Part shown: piece after piece, positions 1 through 11,279 of the stretch
Position numbering within the stretch: position 1 is the stretch's first letter
Layout of the letters: every line of letters starts with the position of its first letter
Assembly: GCA_002633025.1 (NCBI GenBank)
Contig: NMRB01000062.1
Location: forward strand, 734,686-798,685
From: Notospermus geniculatus
Taxonomy: Eukaryota > Nemertea > Pilidiophora > Heteronemertea > Lineidae
Reading direction: 5' to 3'
Length of the DNA stretch: 64,000 nt
Made by a program: the position numbers and the translations under genes
The notes under the pieces: generated by a model
Seen by the model: the letters and a program-made list of their open reading frames with translations, nothing else
What the model was told of the DNA's origin: nothing
Database searches by the model: none

Positions 1-1370
1 AACAGTCTGTCTCTGCCTACACAACCTTGGCGCTCCGACAACAGCATGAGACATGTCCACCAGGAACAAATTTAGAATCCCCGATCAGTACCTGCAAAAA
101 AAGTCGTCGATTGACGGAATAAGCCGCATGGAACAATAGGATTTCCATTGTGTGCTATGGAGTCAGTACATCACTACCAATTGGGGATTCTACCATTCCA
201 CCATTTAGACCAGGATTACCCTAACATGAGTGTGTTGCTAAATATCAGACTTGATACGTCATACATGTCATTACAATAGAAACAAAATGGTGGACCATAC
301 CTGTCTCTTGCATCAGAGCGCCACAGGTATATTGGTGGCGGAGATGGGAACCATCTACGCCAAGTTTACAGTCATTGATAAAACAGGAGACTTATTGCCT
401 TGTAATTGTTGTGGTAACTGCTACGATCTGATGGCATGATTGATCCACCAATATCCCACGTTATTCACATTCCAGTCGATTAAGAATTCCCCTAAAGAAG
501 ATTAACGTTTTTCCCCTAAGATCAAATTCTTTCCTTAGTATGCCATCCAACCGGAGCGGCTCTAAATGCAATCCTTCGGTAATCAATGGTAGGTTACATG
601 ACTTGGTTACGCCACCGTCAAACGAGGGCTTGCAATCTAATATCGCGATCCTTGTGTGCAATATCATCGCCGGCGTAATTTAATTTGATGTCACTCGCAG
701 TCTCTGCTATGACGAACATCAGCTGCTTGAGATCACCTCAGCAAATACAATCTCACACCTTAAGACTTTCGATATGCCCAGAGGTGTAGATAGCCAATTT
801 GACTATTTTCAGATGGGTATTTATTGGAATTCTATCATCTAATACCCTCCTGGTGAATGCTTTCGTGAAATTGAAGTTTTTGTAAAAACTCGTGTCAAAT
901 TATTGGTTCTTTGCTCAAGATTGGTGCGGCTTTAATCATGGTGTTGGTGACTGGTGCTTAAAGGAGACAACTTGAGAGAGTCGGGTGGCGAATACTTTCT
1001 TTTTAGCTCTATTGACAATATTAGGCAATTGATTTAAAGAAGGAGGAAACTGGAGTACCCGGAGAAAGCCTGCTCAGTCAAAGAGAGCCACCTTTCTACC
1101 ACATGAAGATGTAGATACAAAAAACCACAGCTGTAAGGTCATGAGTTTTGGCATTTCCTGTTGGTGATGGTTGGCATTGCTGACGGCATCTGTTGATATC
1201 TTCGAATCAAAGTCCTGACACTGATGATGCTTTTGATGTGATGTTGGAGGAGCTAACCGGATAAATCTAGGTCTCGCTGACCTTGCATCTGCTGTTTTGG
1301 TGTACATACATGTATGCATATGGTTCTTCTGCATTTATGTTTGCGACAACAAATTTTGAAATTTTAATCC
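1..1370. other. No gene recognised
   Basis: I see no convincing exon here. Open frames are short and do not resemble a known protein. About 1011-1110 resembles two other places in the window (14701-14880 and 29752-29880), sharing an AATATT-GGCAA stretch followed by a GGAGGA(A)AAC segment, so it is a copy of an interspersed repeat. Confidence 0.5.
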
Positions 1371-1380
1371 CTGATAAAAT

Positions 1381-1585
1381 CAAAGGGGCTGTTCATTTTC
1401 GTCAATTGAGGAATCTGAGTTGTGATCCTTGAGAAAATGGAGAAAGCTATGAAGCAGCAAATTGGAGCGATTATTCTGTACAGCACAACAAATAATCCCT
1501 GCAATTTGCAAGTGCATAGCTTTTTCCGTTTTCCCAGGGATCACAACTCAGATTCCTCAAGTGACGAAAATGAACAGCCCCTTTG
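1381..1585. repeat. Fold-back element, about 200 bp
   Basis: The left end (CAAAGGGGCTGTTCATTTTC) returns as its reverse complement at the right end, ending CAGCCCCTTTG at 1585. The arms are about 70 bp with a few differences and surround a short spacer. This is the shape of a miniature inverted-repeat transposon or hairpin repeat. No coding capacity. Confidence 0.8.
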
Positions 1586-2479
1586 GAGCAGCCAATAGTT
1601 GTGCTGATAGTCAGCAAATTGTTCTTCTTACTCTGGCGATAGGAAAAGTGTGGTTCATAAGGTTAAGCAACGGTTTATCACCATACTCTCAGCAAGGATG
1701 TGCGTAGAAAAAAAGGTCAGTGCCCTGTTGCTGTGGCAGTGACTGTCCACACCAAGGTTGACGTTGACCTGTTCAAAACTAAATCCCCAGTCTTCGCAGT
1801 CGAGTGGAAATGTCAGTCAACAATGGATGAAAACTTACCATCCACGTGTAGTGTTTGATAAAGCTATTGTCAGCGGATATGAAATTTGAAGGTCATCAAA
1901 AGATATTTGTCAAAGTTAGGAACTCTTGACGTTGTCTTTGTGGAGAAAAGACATGTTGTACCTTCAAAGGATGATGAATTCTAAACTCAGAGTACGACAA
2001 AGGTGGCTTCTAGATTTTTCATCTCCTTCAAAAAAACGTCATTATCGACTCTATGAAATCGCTTGATCAAGTACGAATATGATACCTCCTTGACATTAAA
2101 ATGGCCAACAGAACGCGCCGTTTTGCCGTGAAATTCAAAGGCACACTGCTCGACAAGTTGTCTTAGAACACCATTGATTATCTTTGATAGTACTTATCCT
2201 TTCTTGGAAGGAGTGCCATCAGGAAGCTTTTAGCAGGATCCTTTAGAGTACGTTCTGACCTCTAGATGACATCCTTTTATACGCCATTTCTCATGCATGT
2301 GATATTCTTTGATAAAAATTGAATTCATCCTTTGTGCTTTCGGCATCTTTTTTGTGCATCGCTGTTGTCTCCTACCAAATATGGTCTTGCAGCGTCTGAT
2401 GTGAAATTCGCAAAGGATGGTCATGCAATTGTCAGTTTCGTTTCTTATCTTGTGTCAAACATATCTTCCTCAATTTGAG

Positions 2480-2800
2480 TTTCCTTGCAGTGACCAACAA
2501 ATAAATTATACAGTGTGATCAACAACAAGTGTTCAATCTGACCTCCTCACACCAACCAACATGGCTTTTGCCATGTTGAACAATGTGATCAACAACAGGT
2601 GTTCAATCTGACCTTCATTCACCAACCAACATGGCTTGTCATTGTGATCAACAAGTGTTCAATCAGACTTCCTTGCACCAACCAACATGGCTTTTGTCAA
2701 TGTGATAGTGTTCAATGTGACCTCCTTGCACCAACCAACATGACAACAAGTGTACGATCTGACCTCCCCGCACCAACCCCCATGGCTTTCATCATAATTA
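2480..2800. repeat. Degenerate tandem repeat, units about 45-70 bp
   Basis: Five or so imperfect units each contain GTGATCAACAA, then GTGTTCAATCTGACC, then CACCAACCAACATGGC. Units shorten toward the right. The forward reading frame across it stays open for 81 codons only because of the repeat and is not taken as a gene. Confidence 0.85.
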
Positions 2801-3099
2801 TTTTACTACAAGTTAATAAGTTAATGGCTTCATATCAACCCTGAACTTCAGTTCGAATATAATCATGCCCTTGAAGGATTTCAGGATGGCCCGAGGGTAG
2901 GAGGAGGTGGAGAGATACAGTTTAATGATAAACGTGATTGGGATCTCAGCATGTTTCAAGGATTAGGCTTTCAAGTTTCATTGTTTGAGTTATATACTTG
3001 ACGGGTTTTTAGACTGGATACGCTTCTTTGAAGGTCTCACCTTGAGATGATAACTGAACCATTTTAACCGTTTCTCTGCAATAGACCAGGCCCTGGACC

Positions 3100-3230
3100 A
3101 GTCCATATTTATAAAACCTTGCTAGGCTTAGTTACTTAACTAAATTACCCAGCTTGTACAGGCCAATGTACACATGTACACTCGCAACCAACTACCGGTA
3201 AGCTAGCAAGGTTTCACGAATACGGGCCCA
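3100..3230. repeat. Fold-back element with GGGCCCGTATTC-type end
   Basis: TATTTATAAAACCTTGCTAG on the left pairs with CTAGCAAGGTTTCACGAATA on the right, followed by CGGGCCC. A relative lies at 37941-38060. It fits a MITE-like family. Confidence 0.75.
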
Positions 3231-3239
3231 GATTTTCAT

Positions 3240-3480
3240 AGTTTTTAGCTCATAGAGATGAGGTACATGTAGCACACACAGGTTTTAGCTCACAGTGATG
3301 AGGAAGCATACATAGGTTTAAGCTCATGGAGATGAGGTAGCAGGCACAGGTTTTAGCTCAGAGTGATGAGTTAGCATACACAGGTTTTAGCTCAGAGTGA
3401 TGAGTTAGCATACATACCAGGTAGGTTTTAGCTCAAAGACATGGCTCACAGAGATGATATCTCACTGAGACGACCAGCTT
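3240..3480. repeat. Tandem repeat with TTTTAGCTCA-GTGATGAG units
   Basis: Five or six imperfect units of roughly 35-40 bp contain GGTTTTAGCTCA, a GTGATGAG/GAGATGAG block and AGCATACA. The right edge (3440-3480, with ATCTCACTGAGACGA) resembles sequence near 36670 (reverse orientation) and 47735, so part of it belongs to an interspersed family. Confidence 0.8.
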
Positions 3481-3484
3481 GACT

Positions 3485-4255
3485 GAGAAACCTCACGTTT
3501 ATAGTACACCATCCCCCTTTAAACCTGTTTATACCCCAAACAGCCAATTTTAATGTTTGTCATTTGATACCCCTTATTCTACGGGATGTCCATAATGTCA
3601 GAGTTGTCAGATTTCTTCGAACGTACTAGTTAATGGTACTTATTTCCTGCAACATATATATAGTACCCGCCTCTTCGATTATGAGACGGTCAAGGTAACA
3701 TGAAAAATGAAATTCAAGATTCTTTTCCATCCTGTCGGTATAACTTTTTATTTGAGTCGAGGAACTTACAAACATGATTTTTTTGGCTTTTTCTTTTTTT
3801 CTGGATCCCTTCTGATTCACGTGGGTGGAAGGATCTCCTGATCAAGTGATATGCCAAGCCCAGGCTAACATTACATCATTGGATATCATTGTGTTGTGCA
3901 GGCTTTGTGTCTCATCTCTGCTTTCCCAATGATGCAAATGTGAAAAATCCCTTCTCAAATTCTGTTTGTTTCCAGTGCAGTATTTCTAATGGTCAAAATA
4001 CTTTGGACTATCATGCCCCTGACAAAACATCATGAGCTATCAGAAGTTCTTAGCACTCCTGCCTCGAGTCCATTTGCTGTCCTGCGAAAAAGGGCTACAA
4101 ATAGGTCAACTACGATCATTGCCCCTCTTGATAGGCTGCAAGAGGGTGGACATCGTATATGACAAAGCCCCCTCAACGTTTATCCCTAAGGTTAATGACT
4201 CATGGCTTCCTGCATGATGGAAATCATGTCAATGTTTGATGAGACTCTGTCTGAA
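3485..4255. other. No gene recognised
   Basis: Unique-looking sequence with only short open frames on both strands. I see no splice-flanked conserved exon, RNA gene or repeat structure. Confidence 0.45.
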
Positions 4256-4261
4256 ATCTTG

Positions 4262-4440
4262 TACAGTGGAACCTCCCTTTAAGGACACCTCTGCCAAGAC
4301 GACACCTCTTTATTAAGGACAGCAAAGTTCAGTCCCTAAGTGGTCGTATCTATTTCTTTTGACTTCCATAATGAGGACACCTCTCAATTAAGGACACTGG
4401 TCAGTCTTAAAGGTGTCCTTATTAGAGAGGTTCCACTGTA
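4262..4440. repeat. Fold-back element with ACAGTGGAACCTC ends
   Basis: TACAGTGGAACCTCCCTTTA on the left mirrors GAGAGGTTCCACTGTA on the right. The interior has repeated AAGGACA and GGACACCTCT words. Related copies are at 19281-19445 and 53825-53930. Small, non-coding and MITE-like. Confidence 0.85.
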
Positions 4441-4441
4441 T

Positions 4442-5410
4442 TTTTAGCTCACCGTGGTGAGCTTATACAATGGTTGTTCGTCCGTCGTCTGTCGTCGTCC
4501 GTCGTCGTCCGGCGTCGTCCGTCGTCGTCCGTCGTTGTCCGTTAGCAGGGCACGTTTCGTAACCGCTGGAGCTATTGATCTGAAACTTGGTACATATATA
4601 CCCCTAGGTCAGACGACCCACGACACCAAGTTTCGGTCCGATCCGATTCTCAGCTTGGCCACCAGGTGGCGGAAACCAAAAACACAAAAAGTGCAATAAC
4701 TCCTGAACTAATGACTAGATCATCTCCAAATTTTTATCATAGGTGTAGCTAATAAGGATACATAACATATATAACGGGTTTTTGATTTGACCTACTTTTC
4801 AAGGTCACAGAGGTCAAAGTTCGACAAAAGTAACGAACCTGCCAAAGTTTGTCATTATTTCACCGAGCGACTTCATATCTTGCATAAACATGCATTGGAG
4901 GGGTACCTTATAAAATACCAAGTTTCGGCCCGATTGGATATCCAATATGGCCACCAGGTGGCGTAACCTGAAAATCAAGTAAGTGCTATTACTCGGGAAC
5001 GGCTTGACGCAGAGTGCTCAAATTTGATATTTACCTTCCTCTAGATGACCTTTACATGTACGTCAAATTTCGGCCAGATTTGACTTCAAACGTGGCCACC
5101 AGGTGGCGTAACCCAAAAATCATCAAAGTGCTGTAAATCAGGAACGCCTTAACCCAAAGCGCTCCAATGTGCTATGTGGCCCCGTGCAGATGACCTTTAT
5201 GTGCATGTGAAGTTTCGGCATGATCGGACATCCAATATGGCCGCCAGGTGGCGTAACCTGAAAATCATCAAAGTGCTGTAACTCAGGAACGACTTGGACC
5301 CAAAGCATTCCAATGTGCTATGTGGCCCCTGCAGATGACCTTCATGTGCATGTGAAGTTCCGGCCCAATCGGACATGGCCGCCAGGTGGCATAAACCCAA
5401 AACTCAAAGT
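4442..5410. repeat. Approximately 1 kb repeat with internal 140-150 bp units and CTCF-like motifs
   Basis: It starts with TTTTTAGCTCACCGTGGTGAGC and a GTC-rich simple repeat (4478-4545). Divergent units follow, each containing AAGTTTCGGCC-like text, then TGGCCACCAGGTGGCG, then a CTGTAACTCAGGAACG-like block. The central motif starts at 4656, 4948, 5093, 5238 and 5376. The last three units are spaced 145 and 138 bp. No coding potential is apparent. Confidence 0.8.
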
Positions 5411-5680
5411 CCTACTTCATGTACTTGGGAATGACTTGACTCAGATTGCTCATATTACTGATATGTACCTCCCTCTGTCATTAGACTATTATGTCCAACC
5501 CGGTGAGCACATGGTCCATGGACCATTTCATTCCTGATGAAGAGATTATGTTGGGACTGTAAAGTTGATGTTTTGCCATCTCTGAGCTGTTGTACAGATT
5601 ATCATTCTGTGTTCTTAGGATTTGACGTTTCCGGCTCTGTCACAAATTTCCGAAGTGATTATCACAAGCAATGGAGAAAA

Positions 5681-5773
5681 CATCCTCCCACAGCAGGGGT
5701 TTTTACCTCATCATCCCTTCACACAGCAAACGTGTGGAGAGAAGCAAGACCAAAGCCCTGCTATGGGAGGATG
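5681..5773. repeat. Fold-back element with CATCCTCCCACAGCAGGG ends
   Basis: CATCCTCCCACAGCAGGGG on the left is mirrored by CCCTGCTATGGGAGGATG on the right. Two further copies lie at 53049-53157 and 56864-56973, all about 95-110 bp. A compact MITE-like family. Confidence 0.85.
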
Positions 5774-6194
5774 TGCAGAAAAAGATGAGATATCTGATCT
5801 GATTCAGTGCCGTCTGTCAGGTCTGCCTCGTCCGTGATAACAACACAGTAAAACATACACAATAAAACGTGCGTCGTCAGATATCAAAGGTGAATGACTT
5901 TTAATGTAATGAGTGGCATCAGCTGCAAAAAAATGTTTTCATCTCCTTTTCATCAAATATTCTGTTTCAAAAGTAGATTCTTGGAATTAAATGTGACATT
6001 TTACACGATGTAGTTGTACCCCAGAGTATAGGACTCACATTTCATTCAGGGTGGAGAAAAAATCACCTTGAGAACTGTTTTGTGGTAAGTTTTGGAAAAT
6101 TTCACCGCCACTTGTGATATTCTTCATGCATTTGACGATCTTCAACGGGAGAGCAATGGTATATAGTGGTCGAGTCACTGGCTTAACGCTCTGC

Positions 6195-6350
6195 TCCAAG
6201 TTTCTTGTTCGAGTTGGCTCTCAAATAGGAATCACCATTGTTTTACTATGGCTTATGCTGAGACCAGTGACAGAAACAACTTCCCATACTTTTCGACCGT
6301 TGAGTTGCCCATAGAGAGCCGACTCCCATGAAAAACTGTCATATGGACCA
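6195..6350. repeat. MITE-like copy a (GGCTCTCTATGGGCAAC family)
   Basis: Inverted ends carry GAGTTGGCTCTC on the left and GAGTTGCCCATAGAGAGCC on the right. The centre has the family signature CTGAGACCAGTGACA-AAACAAC. At least eight copies occur in the window. Confidence 0.8.
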
Positions 6351-6560
6351 TCACTTTTTGGAATGAGATATCCTTGAAACGTTGCAAAATTGTGATATCT
6401 GAAACTTTGTTTCCTTGAGTGAAAAATTTAACCTTTCTGGCTTCTCTTCCTCGATGCAATTGAGAAAGGTCCCTACAAAGGCCAAAGGTAGCCCTCGGCC
6501 TTTTCTGCAACTCCCTGGTTTCTTATGAACAATTTCAGGAGAGATTGGTACATGGCGTTC

Positions 6561-6720
6561 CTCCATGTAGCATTTTCTTGCATAGGTTTGCTCTCTATGG
6601 GCAACTCACCTGTAGAAAGCTACGAGCTGTCTTAGTATATGTCAAAGGACACCAACAAGGGTGAATTGCCCATTGAGAGCCAACTTGCATGAAAAAAACT
6701 CTCTGTGGAGGAGCACCTTC
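6561..6720. repeat. MITE-like copy b (GGCTCTCTATGGGCAAC family)
   Basis: CTCCATGTAGCATTTTC...CTCTCTATGGGCAACTCACC on the left pairs with GAATTGCCCATTGAGAGCC and CTCTCTGTGGAGGAGCACC on the right. The interior is shorter and diverged. Confidence 0.75.
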
Positions 6721-7244
6721 AGACTCACTGATGTGGAAATGCCACAACCTGTAGCTTTACCCCATGAAGTTTGGTGCAATTCAGCGACCCATGGCACATC
6801 TCAGAAAATAACTCAAAGATAATGTTATAGTTGATCCCCAAACATCTTAACTGCAACTATAAACAACCCACCGTTGTATAAATTCAAGGAAAACAGATGC
6901 CTCAATAGTCTAGGGAATGCAACCTGACATGAATCGGCCATTAGAAATCTATCAAATGAGGGTGAACTGCTCACGGTGGACGTTTTCAATTCCTTCTAGT
7001 CAATATGTGGTCTTCACGATAAGGTATCACCCAAGCTCTAATTGAAATGCTTTCGCGGCAGTTTAGTTTGGCTATTAGTTTAGGAATGTGGGCAAGGATT
7101 CTTGAATTCTCAGGTACTGTCAGGAGTCTATAGGCTGTTTCAGCATTCTGAGATTGTCAGGCTCCCTCTCATGTGGATGACAAGGGAGAGAAAAAAAAGA
7201 TTCATGTATCAAGAGCTTACTGCCAAATACAGCATTACAAGGTG

Positions 7245-7435
7245 TTCCTCCACGTGGAAGTTTTCTCCTGCAAGTTGGCTCTCACTGTACAATTCACCAT
7301 TGTTGGTTTCCATTGGGCTTTCACAAACAAAGTGACTCAAACAACTACCCATAGTATTCTATGGGTGAGTTACCCATAGAGAGCCAATGTGTGAAAATTC
7401 TGACATGAAGTGGTGTCTAGCTCTCTATGGGCAAT
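7245..7435. repeat. MITE-like copy c (GGCTCTCTATGGGCAAC family)
   Basis: CTCCACGTGGAAGTTTTCTC and GTTGGCTCTCACTGTACAAT on the left; GAGTTACCCATAGAGAGCCA on the right. It has the same internal order as the other copies. Confidence 0.75.
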
Positions 7436-7439
7436 ATAT

Positions 7440-8100
7440 GGTGATTTTATGTGAAGCAGTAGGAAAGGAATGTGCAGAAAAAAACTCTAGCACCAGAGTT
7501 TTACGTCTTTCACAGGAAAAATGGGTCGAAATGGGATGAAACCCAGAACCTCAGAGGTAATGGGCATCAATTTTTCCTCCGTGCCACTTTGACCGGAAGG
7601 AGGTCACGAACTGACTGCACTTGATGTGGCCCCCTCTGCCAATGTTTTATTAGGGGCTACTGATCAATTGGGGTGAATTGATCTTCAGGGACAGTCAGCA
7701 ATTAGATGTGGGAGCTATCAGGAAAATGGAACCAAATGGACGTTTATACCTTGTTGATGCTGATGGATATGCCGTTTTGTAACCTTATTCTGCCGTGAAG
7801 AGGAAAATGGATGAACGGAACGAATGCATGAAATGCACAAGCATACTTCTTGCTTCTTTACGACCCGGGTTTCGCATGATGGGATATTTTCTTCTTTGAA
7901 GGAAACATTTTTGGCATGTTTGTCGTGCCATTGAGGTGAATGAATTGGTATAAAATCCACTACATGGTGTGTTTAATTCATCAAAAGAGACCACCGGTTC
8001 TGGAGTGATAAGTTCATGTGAAGCTCAGTGATTCAAGCCTTCACATTCTTGATGTTGTGATGTCAAGCTTTTACATTGGCTCCTTCACATCATTATCCCA
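7440..8100. other. No gene recognised
   Basis: Only short, unmatched open frames. A stretch near 7520-7560 (AAACCCAGAACCTCAG) recurs near 14823-14836 and looks like interspersed-repeat debris. Confidence 0.4.
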
Positions 8101-8120
8101 ATCTCCCCAGAAACGGTTCT

Positions 8121-8300
8121 GGGAACTCGAGGAGCCACATTCAGTGCATCATTTGACCCTTTCAGACCAGTAGTGTGAACTGGGAACTCGAGGAGCCACA
8201 TTCAGTGCATCATTTGACCCTCTCAGACCAGTAGTGTGAACTGGGAACTCGAGGAGCCACATTCAGTGCATCATTTGACCCTTTCAGACCAGTAAAAGTG
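8121..8300. repeat. 61-bp tandem repeat, about three copies
   Basis: GGGAACTCGAGGAGCCACAT begins at 8121, 8182 and 8243, a constant 61-bp period. Units are nearly identical, so the array is recent. The last unit runs out after TTTCAGACCAGTA. Confidence 0.95.
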
Positions 8301-10525
8301 TGAAATGGAAATCAAACCTGCGGCCTCCTTGTAATATGTTCGCCACTCAACACCTGCCGCGCGCTGATGAGCTCCCGTCAGGGTTTCAGGGCTGTCATGG
8401 CGCTGTGGACCATCGATGGCTCTCCCCTCAAGGGTCTGGGTTGTGTCCCTGATTAGACCTGCTATTGGCACCTGTCACGGCCTCTGAGTTTCAATGTCAT
8501 GGATTTCAGTTTTACTGAGCTACCCAATCTTCTTTAGCTTCTGAGAAACAGCGGCCCTCACCTCAGCCTGCCACTGAATTCTCATCTTCCAAGGATAAAA
8601 CATTCATGTTAATGCTTTCCATATCCTAATCCTAGATTTTCTTTCAACCCTTCCCTGATCATGAATTTTCCATTCATAAAACATGCATCAAGAAAAAAAC
8701 GGCTCATCCACCTAACGAGATGCCGCGTGCATGATTAGAAGAACACTAACGCGGTTTGTTCAGCCGGTTTTTCACATTTCTAAAAATAATTACTATTTCA
8801 AATCCGTTCTCGTATTTCAAGGAAATAAACCGAGTCGTGTCTTTGATAAATGATCTCTCTTATCCTATTGAGTGAAACGCCGCGGAGATGAATCCCGGAT
8901 ACCTTTGGCTGTTCCGATTTAGTTCTTGATTTGGTGCGATATCTTTCTAACCACGAGCGATGAGTTTTTCCATTACAGGTGTTATTTGTTGCATTCCAGA
9001 CACAGAAACACTCAGTTGTCATGCCGAGCTCCCATCCGTTTTCGTCAGTCGCACAGCTGACTTCCCAGGGCAGTGGCAACAAGTCCGAACACCAGGGTGT
9101 CCCTGGATGAGTTGTCTATTGCTAGTTATTTCAAGTCTGCTGGACTATTCCTTGCCTAATTTCTGCCACAATCCTGATCAAATTTTTCATACATAGGGCG
9201 TATGGCTTGAAACGTGAAGACAACCCTCATGAAATCCCTTATTCAGCTTAGTCAGAAAATGTGATGAAGACTTTGATAGTATGCGGCTGTCCTAGACATT
9301 GTTGAGCGCACTCAGAAAATTTGCTGGAGAAGTTGACTGTTTAAGGTGGTCCTAACTTTTCCATGATAGTACAGCCCTCCAAAGACCTCACAATAGTTTC
9401 GCCAGATTTGATTAACAGTTCCTCTCGACAGCAGAACTTCACAGTTACATCTGAAAGGTCTCTCACAGATTGGCGGCAGAGTCATCTTAGGTATAAACTC
9501 AGCCACAGAGGTTTTTGTACCCTTCCTAAGTGAGGAAGTCATCAATTCCCACATATAATATCTGATCCTTGCCTCCCTTTCCCTCTCTACCCCTCATTTG
9601 GCTCAGAGAAACCCTGAAACAATTCACTGGAGCTGAATTCTCATTAGGGCCAACCTGAGTGGGAGGGAATTCAATTACAAGCAGCTGTCTGTCCTCATGC
9701 AGGTAATTTCGATATCCTGTGCTGTGATTTTGAGATGTGTGGGACTGAAGTCTTCTTGTAAAAAGGGAGATCAGATTTTTGCCAGGGGAGGGGAAAGTTT
9801 CCACCTGCTGTCTCGTTTCCTTGGGCCCTTCATTCTAAAGACAAGGGCCAAAGAGTTGTATCAGTTGGAAAAGCCAGTAAGGCCTTCGGAAGCCAAGCTT
9901 TGATGATACACCAAAATTGCAGTTGTCTGGTGTTGACGGTGTCCACATCTTCCAGCTGACCTCACAGTAGGCTGTTGATATCTTCGATTGAGGTCCTGAT
10001 GCTGACAATGTCGGAAACTAGATCCCAGTGCCAAAGCCAGGTCTCTGTGACCTTACAACTGTGATTTTGGTGTATTTCTCTTTCTTGCTTTTGTTTGCCA
10101 GGGATTCCTTGGCTTCGATATTTATGCCAACCATTACTACAGATCATGGCATGGGTGATAACCTTCACTTTAAATCTCCGTCAACTTTTGTATACCCTTC
10201 CTTCGTCACCATCTAAATTAAGTTTTTTTCATCCGTTTTTGCCTGATCGAACTCCGAGGAAGAACATCATCAAGCTGTCGTTGACTTGCATAGCGATGAT
10301 TGCAATCACTGATCAGCCGAGGCAAAATTGAATTACGGCATCTCTTGAAACTTCTTACGATGTTTTAAAAAAGCTCGAAGGTTTTAAGTAAATCTGCACT
10401 GTCACCTTCTCAAGGATTTGTATGATTGATTGTCCATCCAGCAGTTATTGGGGAGTAGCATTTCTTGCTGTTCGTAAGCTGCTCTCGTATGAAGAATTTG
10501 TTTTCTGTTGTGGCTGTTGCTAAAG
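8300..10525. other. No gene recognised
   Basis: Open frames of 60-94 codons occur on both strands but none resembles a protein family I know, and none sits between matching splice sites in a consistent chain. I record it as empty rather than assign function. Confidence 0.4.
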
Positions 10526-10529
10526 TTTT

Positions 10530-11275
10530 TCTATTGAGTTTCATGTTCAGCTGTAAAGGCTATTCCTGTGTGACTTGCTTCATGTTCAGCTGTTGGTGTT
10601 CTTTTGTGAAGTGCTTCATGTTCAGCTGTAAAATGCCGCTGTATATTGTATAGAGGCCTTGCAAATGACGTCACAAGCCGCCATGCTGGGGGGTACATAC
10701 TGCAGAGGTGCAGCGAAATGTCCCAATGACGTTACGTCAAACACTGGCGTCGCGCACTTCACGCAGGCCACGTCACGGTCAGCTCACACCTCTGCCCACT
10801 GTGCCCCTCAGCATGGCCGCCAGGATGACGTCATTGCAAGGCCTCTATAAAGAGCTTCATCTTCAGCTGTAGATGCTGTTAAAGCTGTTGTTGTTTGAAG
10901 TGATTCATGCTTTTGATATAACTGAAGCTGGTCTTGTGTAAAATGCTTCATCTTCTAGGCCTACTTCGATGCTGCTGAAGCTGTTCTTGTGTGAAGTGCT
11001 TCATCTTCAGCTGCAGGTTCAGCTTTAGTGTTCTTGTGTAAAGAACTTCGTCTTCAGTTGTAGGTACAGCTGTAACTTTTGTTGTGTGCAGTGCTTCATC
11101 TTTGGCTGTAGTTGCTGCTGAAGCTGTTCTTGTGTGATGTGCTTCATCTTCAGCTGTTGATGCAGCTGCAGAAAGAAGAGCTTCAATTTATTTTAACCAT
11201 AAATGCTGCTGAAACTGTTCTTGTGAAGAGCTTCATGTTCAGCTGTATATTCTAATGAAGCTGCAAAAATGGTAG
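10530..11275. repeat. Degenerate TTCAGCTG / GCTTCAT tandem array
   Basis: The words GTGAAGTGCTTCAT, CTTCAGCTGTAG and GCTGAAGCTGTTCTTGTG repeat many times over about 550 bp at roughly 40-65 bp spacing. A 200-bp inverted-repeat element (10649-10848) has inserted into the array. Short frames inside are repeat artefacts. Confidence 0.85.
10649..10848. mobile_element. MITE-like element with CRE-bearing inverted ends
   Basis: The left end TATAGAGGCCTTGCAAATGA and right end TCATTGCAAGGCCTCTATA form inverted repeats of about 25 bp including TGACGTCA. It interrupts the TTCAGCTG array, so it is an insertion. TA or TATA at both edges could be the target duplication. Related loci are 33561-33791 and 57121-57420. 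Confidence 0.8.
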
Positions 11276-11279
11276 TTCC

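Noticed and set aside
461-667. 68-codon minus frame with even composition
   Set aside because: Looked slightly protein-like but matches no family I know and has no neighbouring exons or splice signals.
2599-2844. 81-codon forward frame
   Set aside because: It lies wholly in a tandem repeat; its internal repeats mirror the DNA units and it has no family resemblance.
3240-3440. CRISPR-like array
   Set aside because: Units are imperfect, contiguous and without unique spacers, in an animal genome.
4454-4699. Arg/Ser/Val-rich forward frame
   Set aside because: Generated by the GTC-rich simple repeat at the start of a dispersed element.
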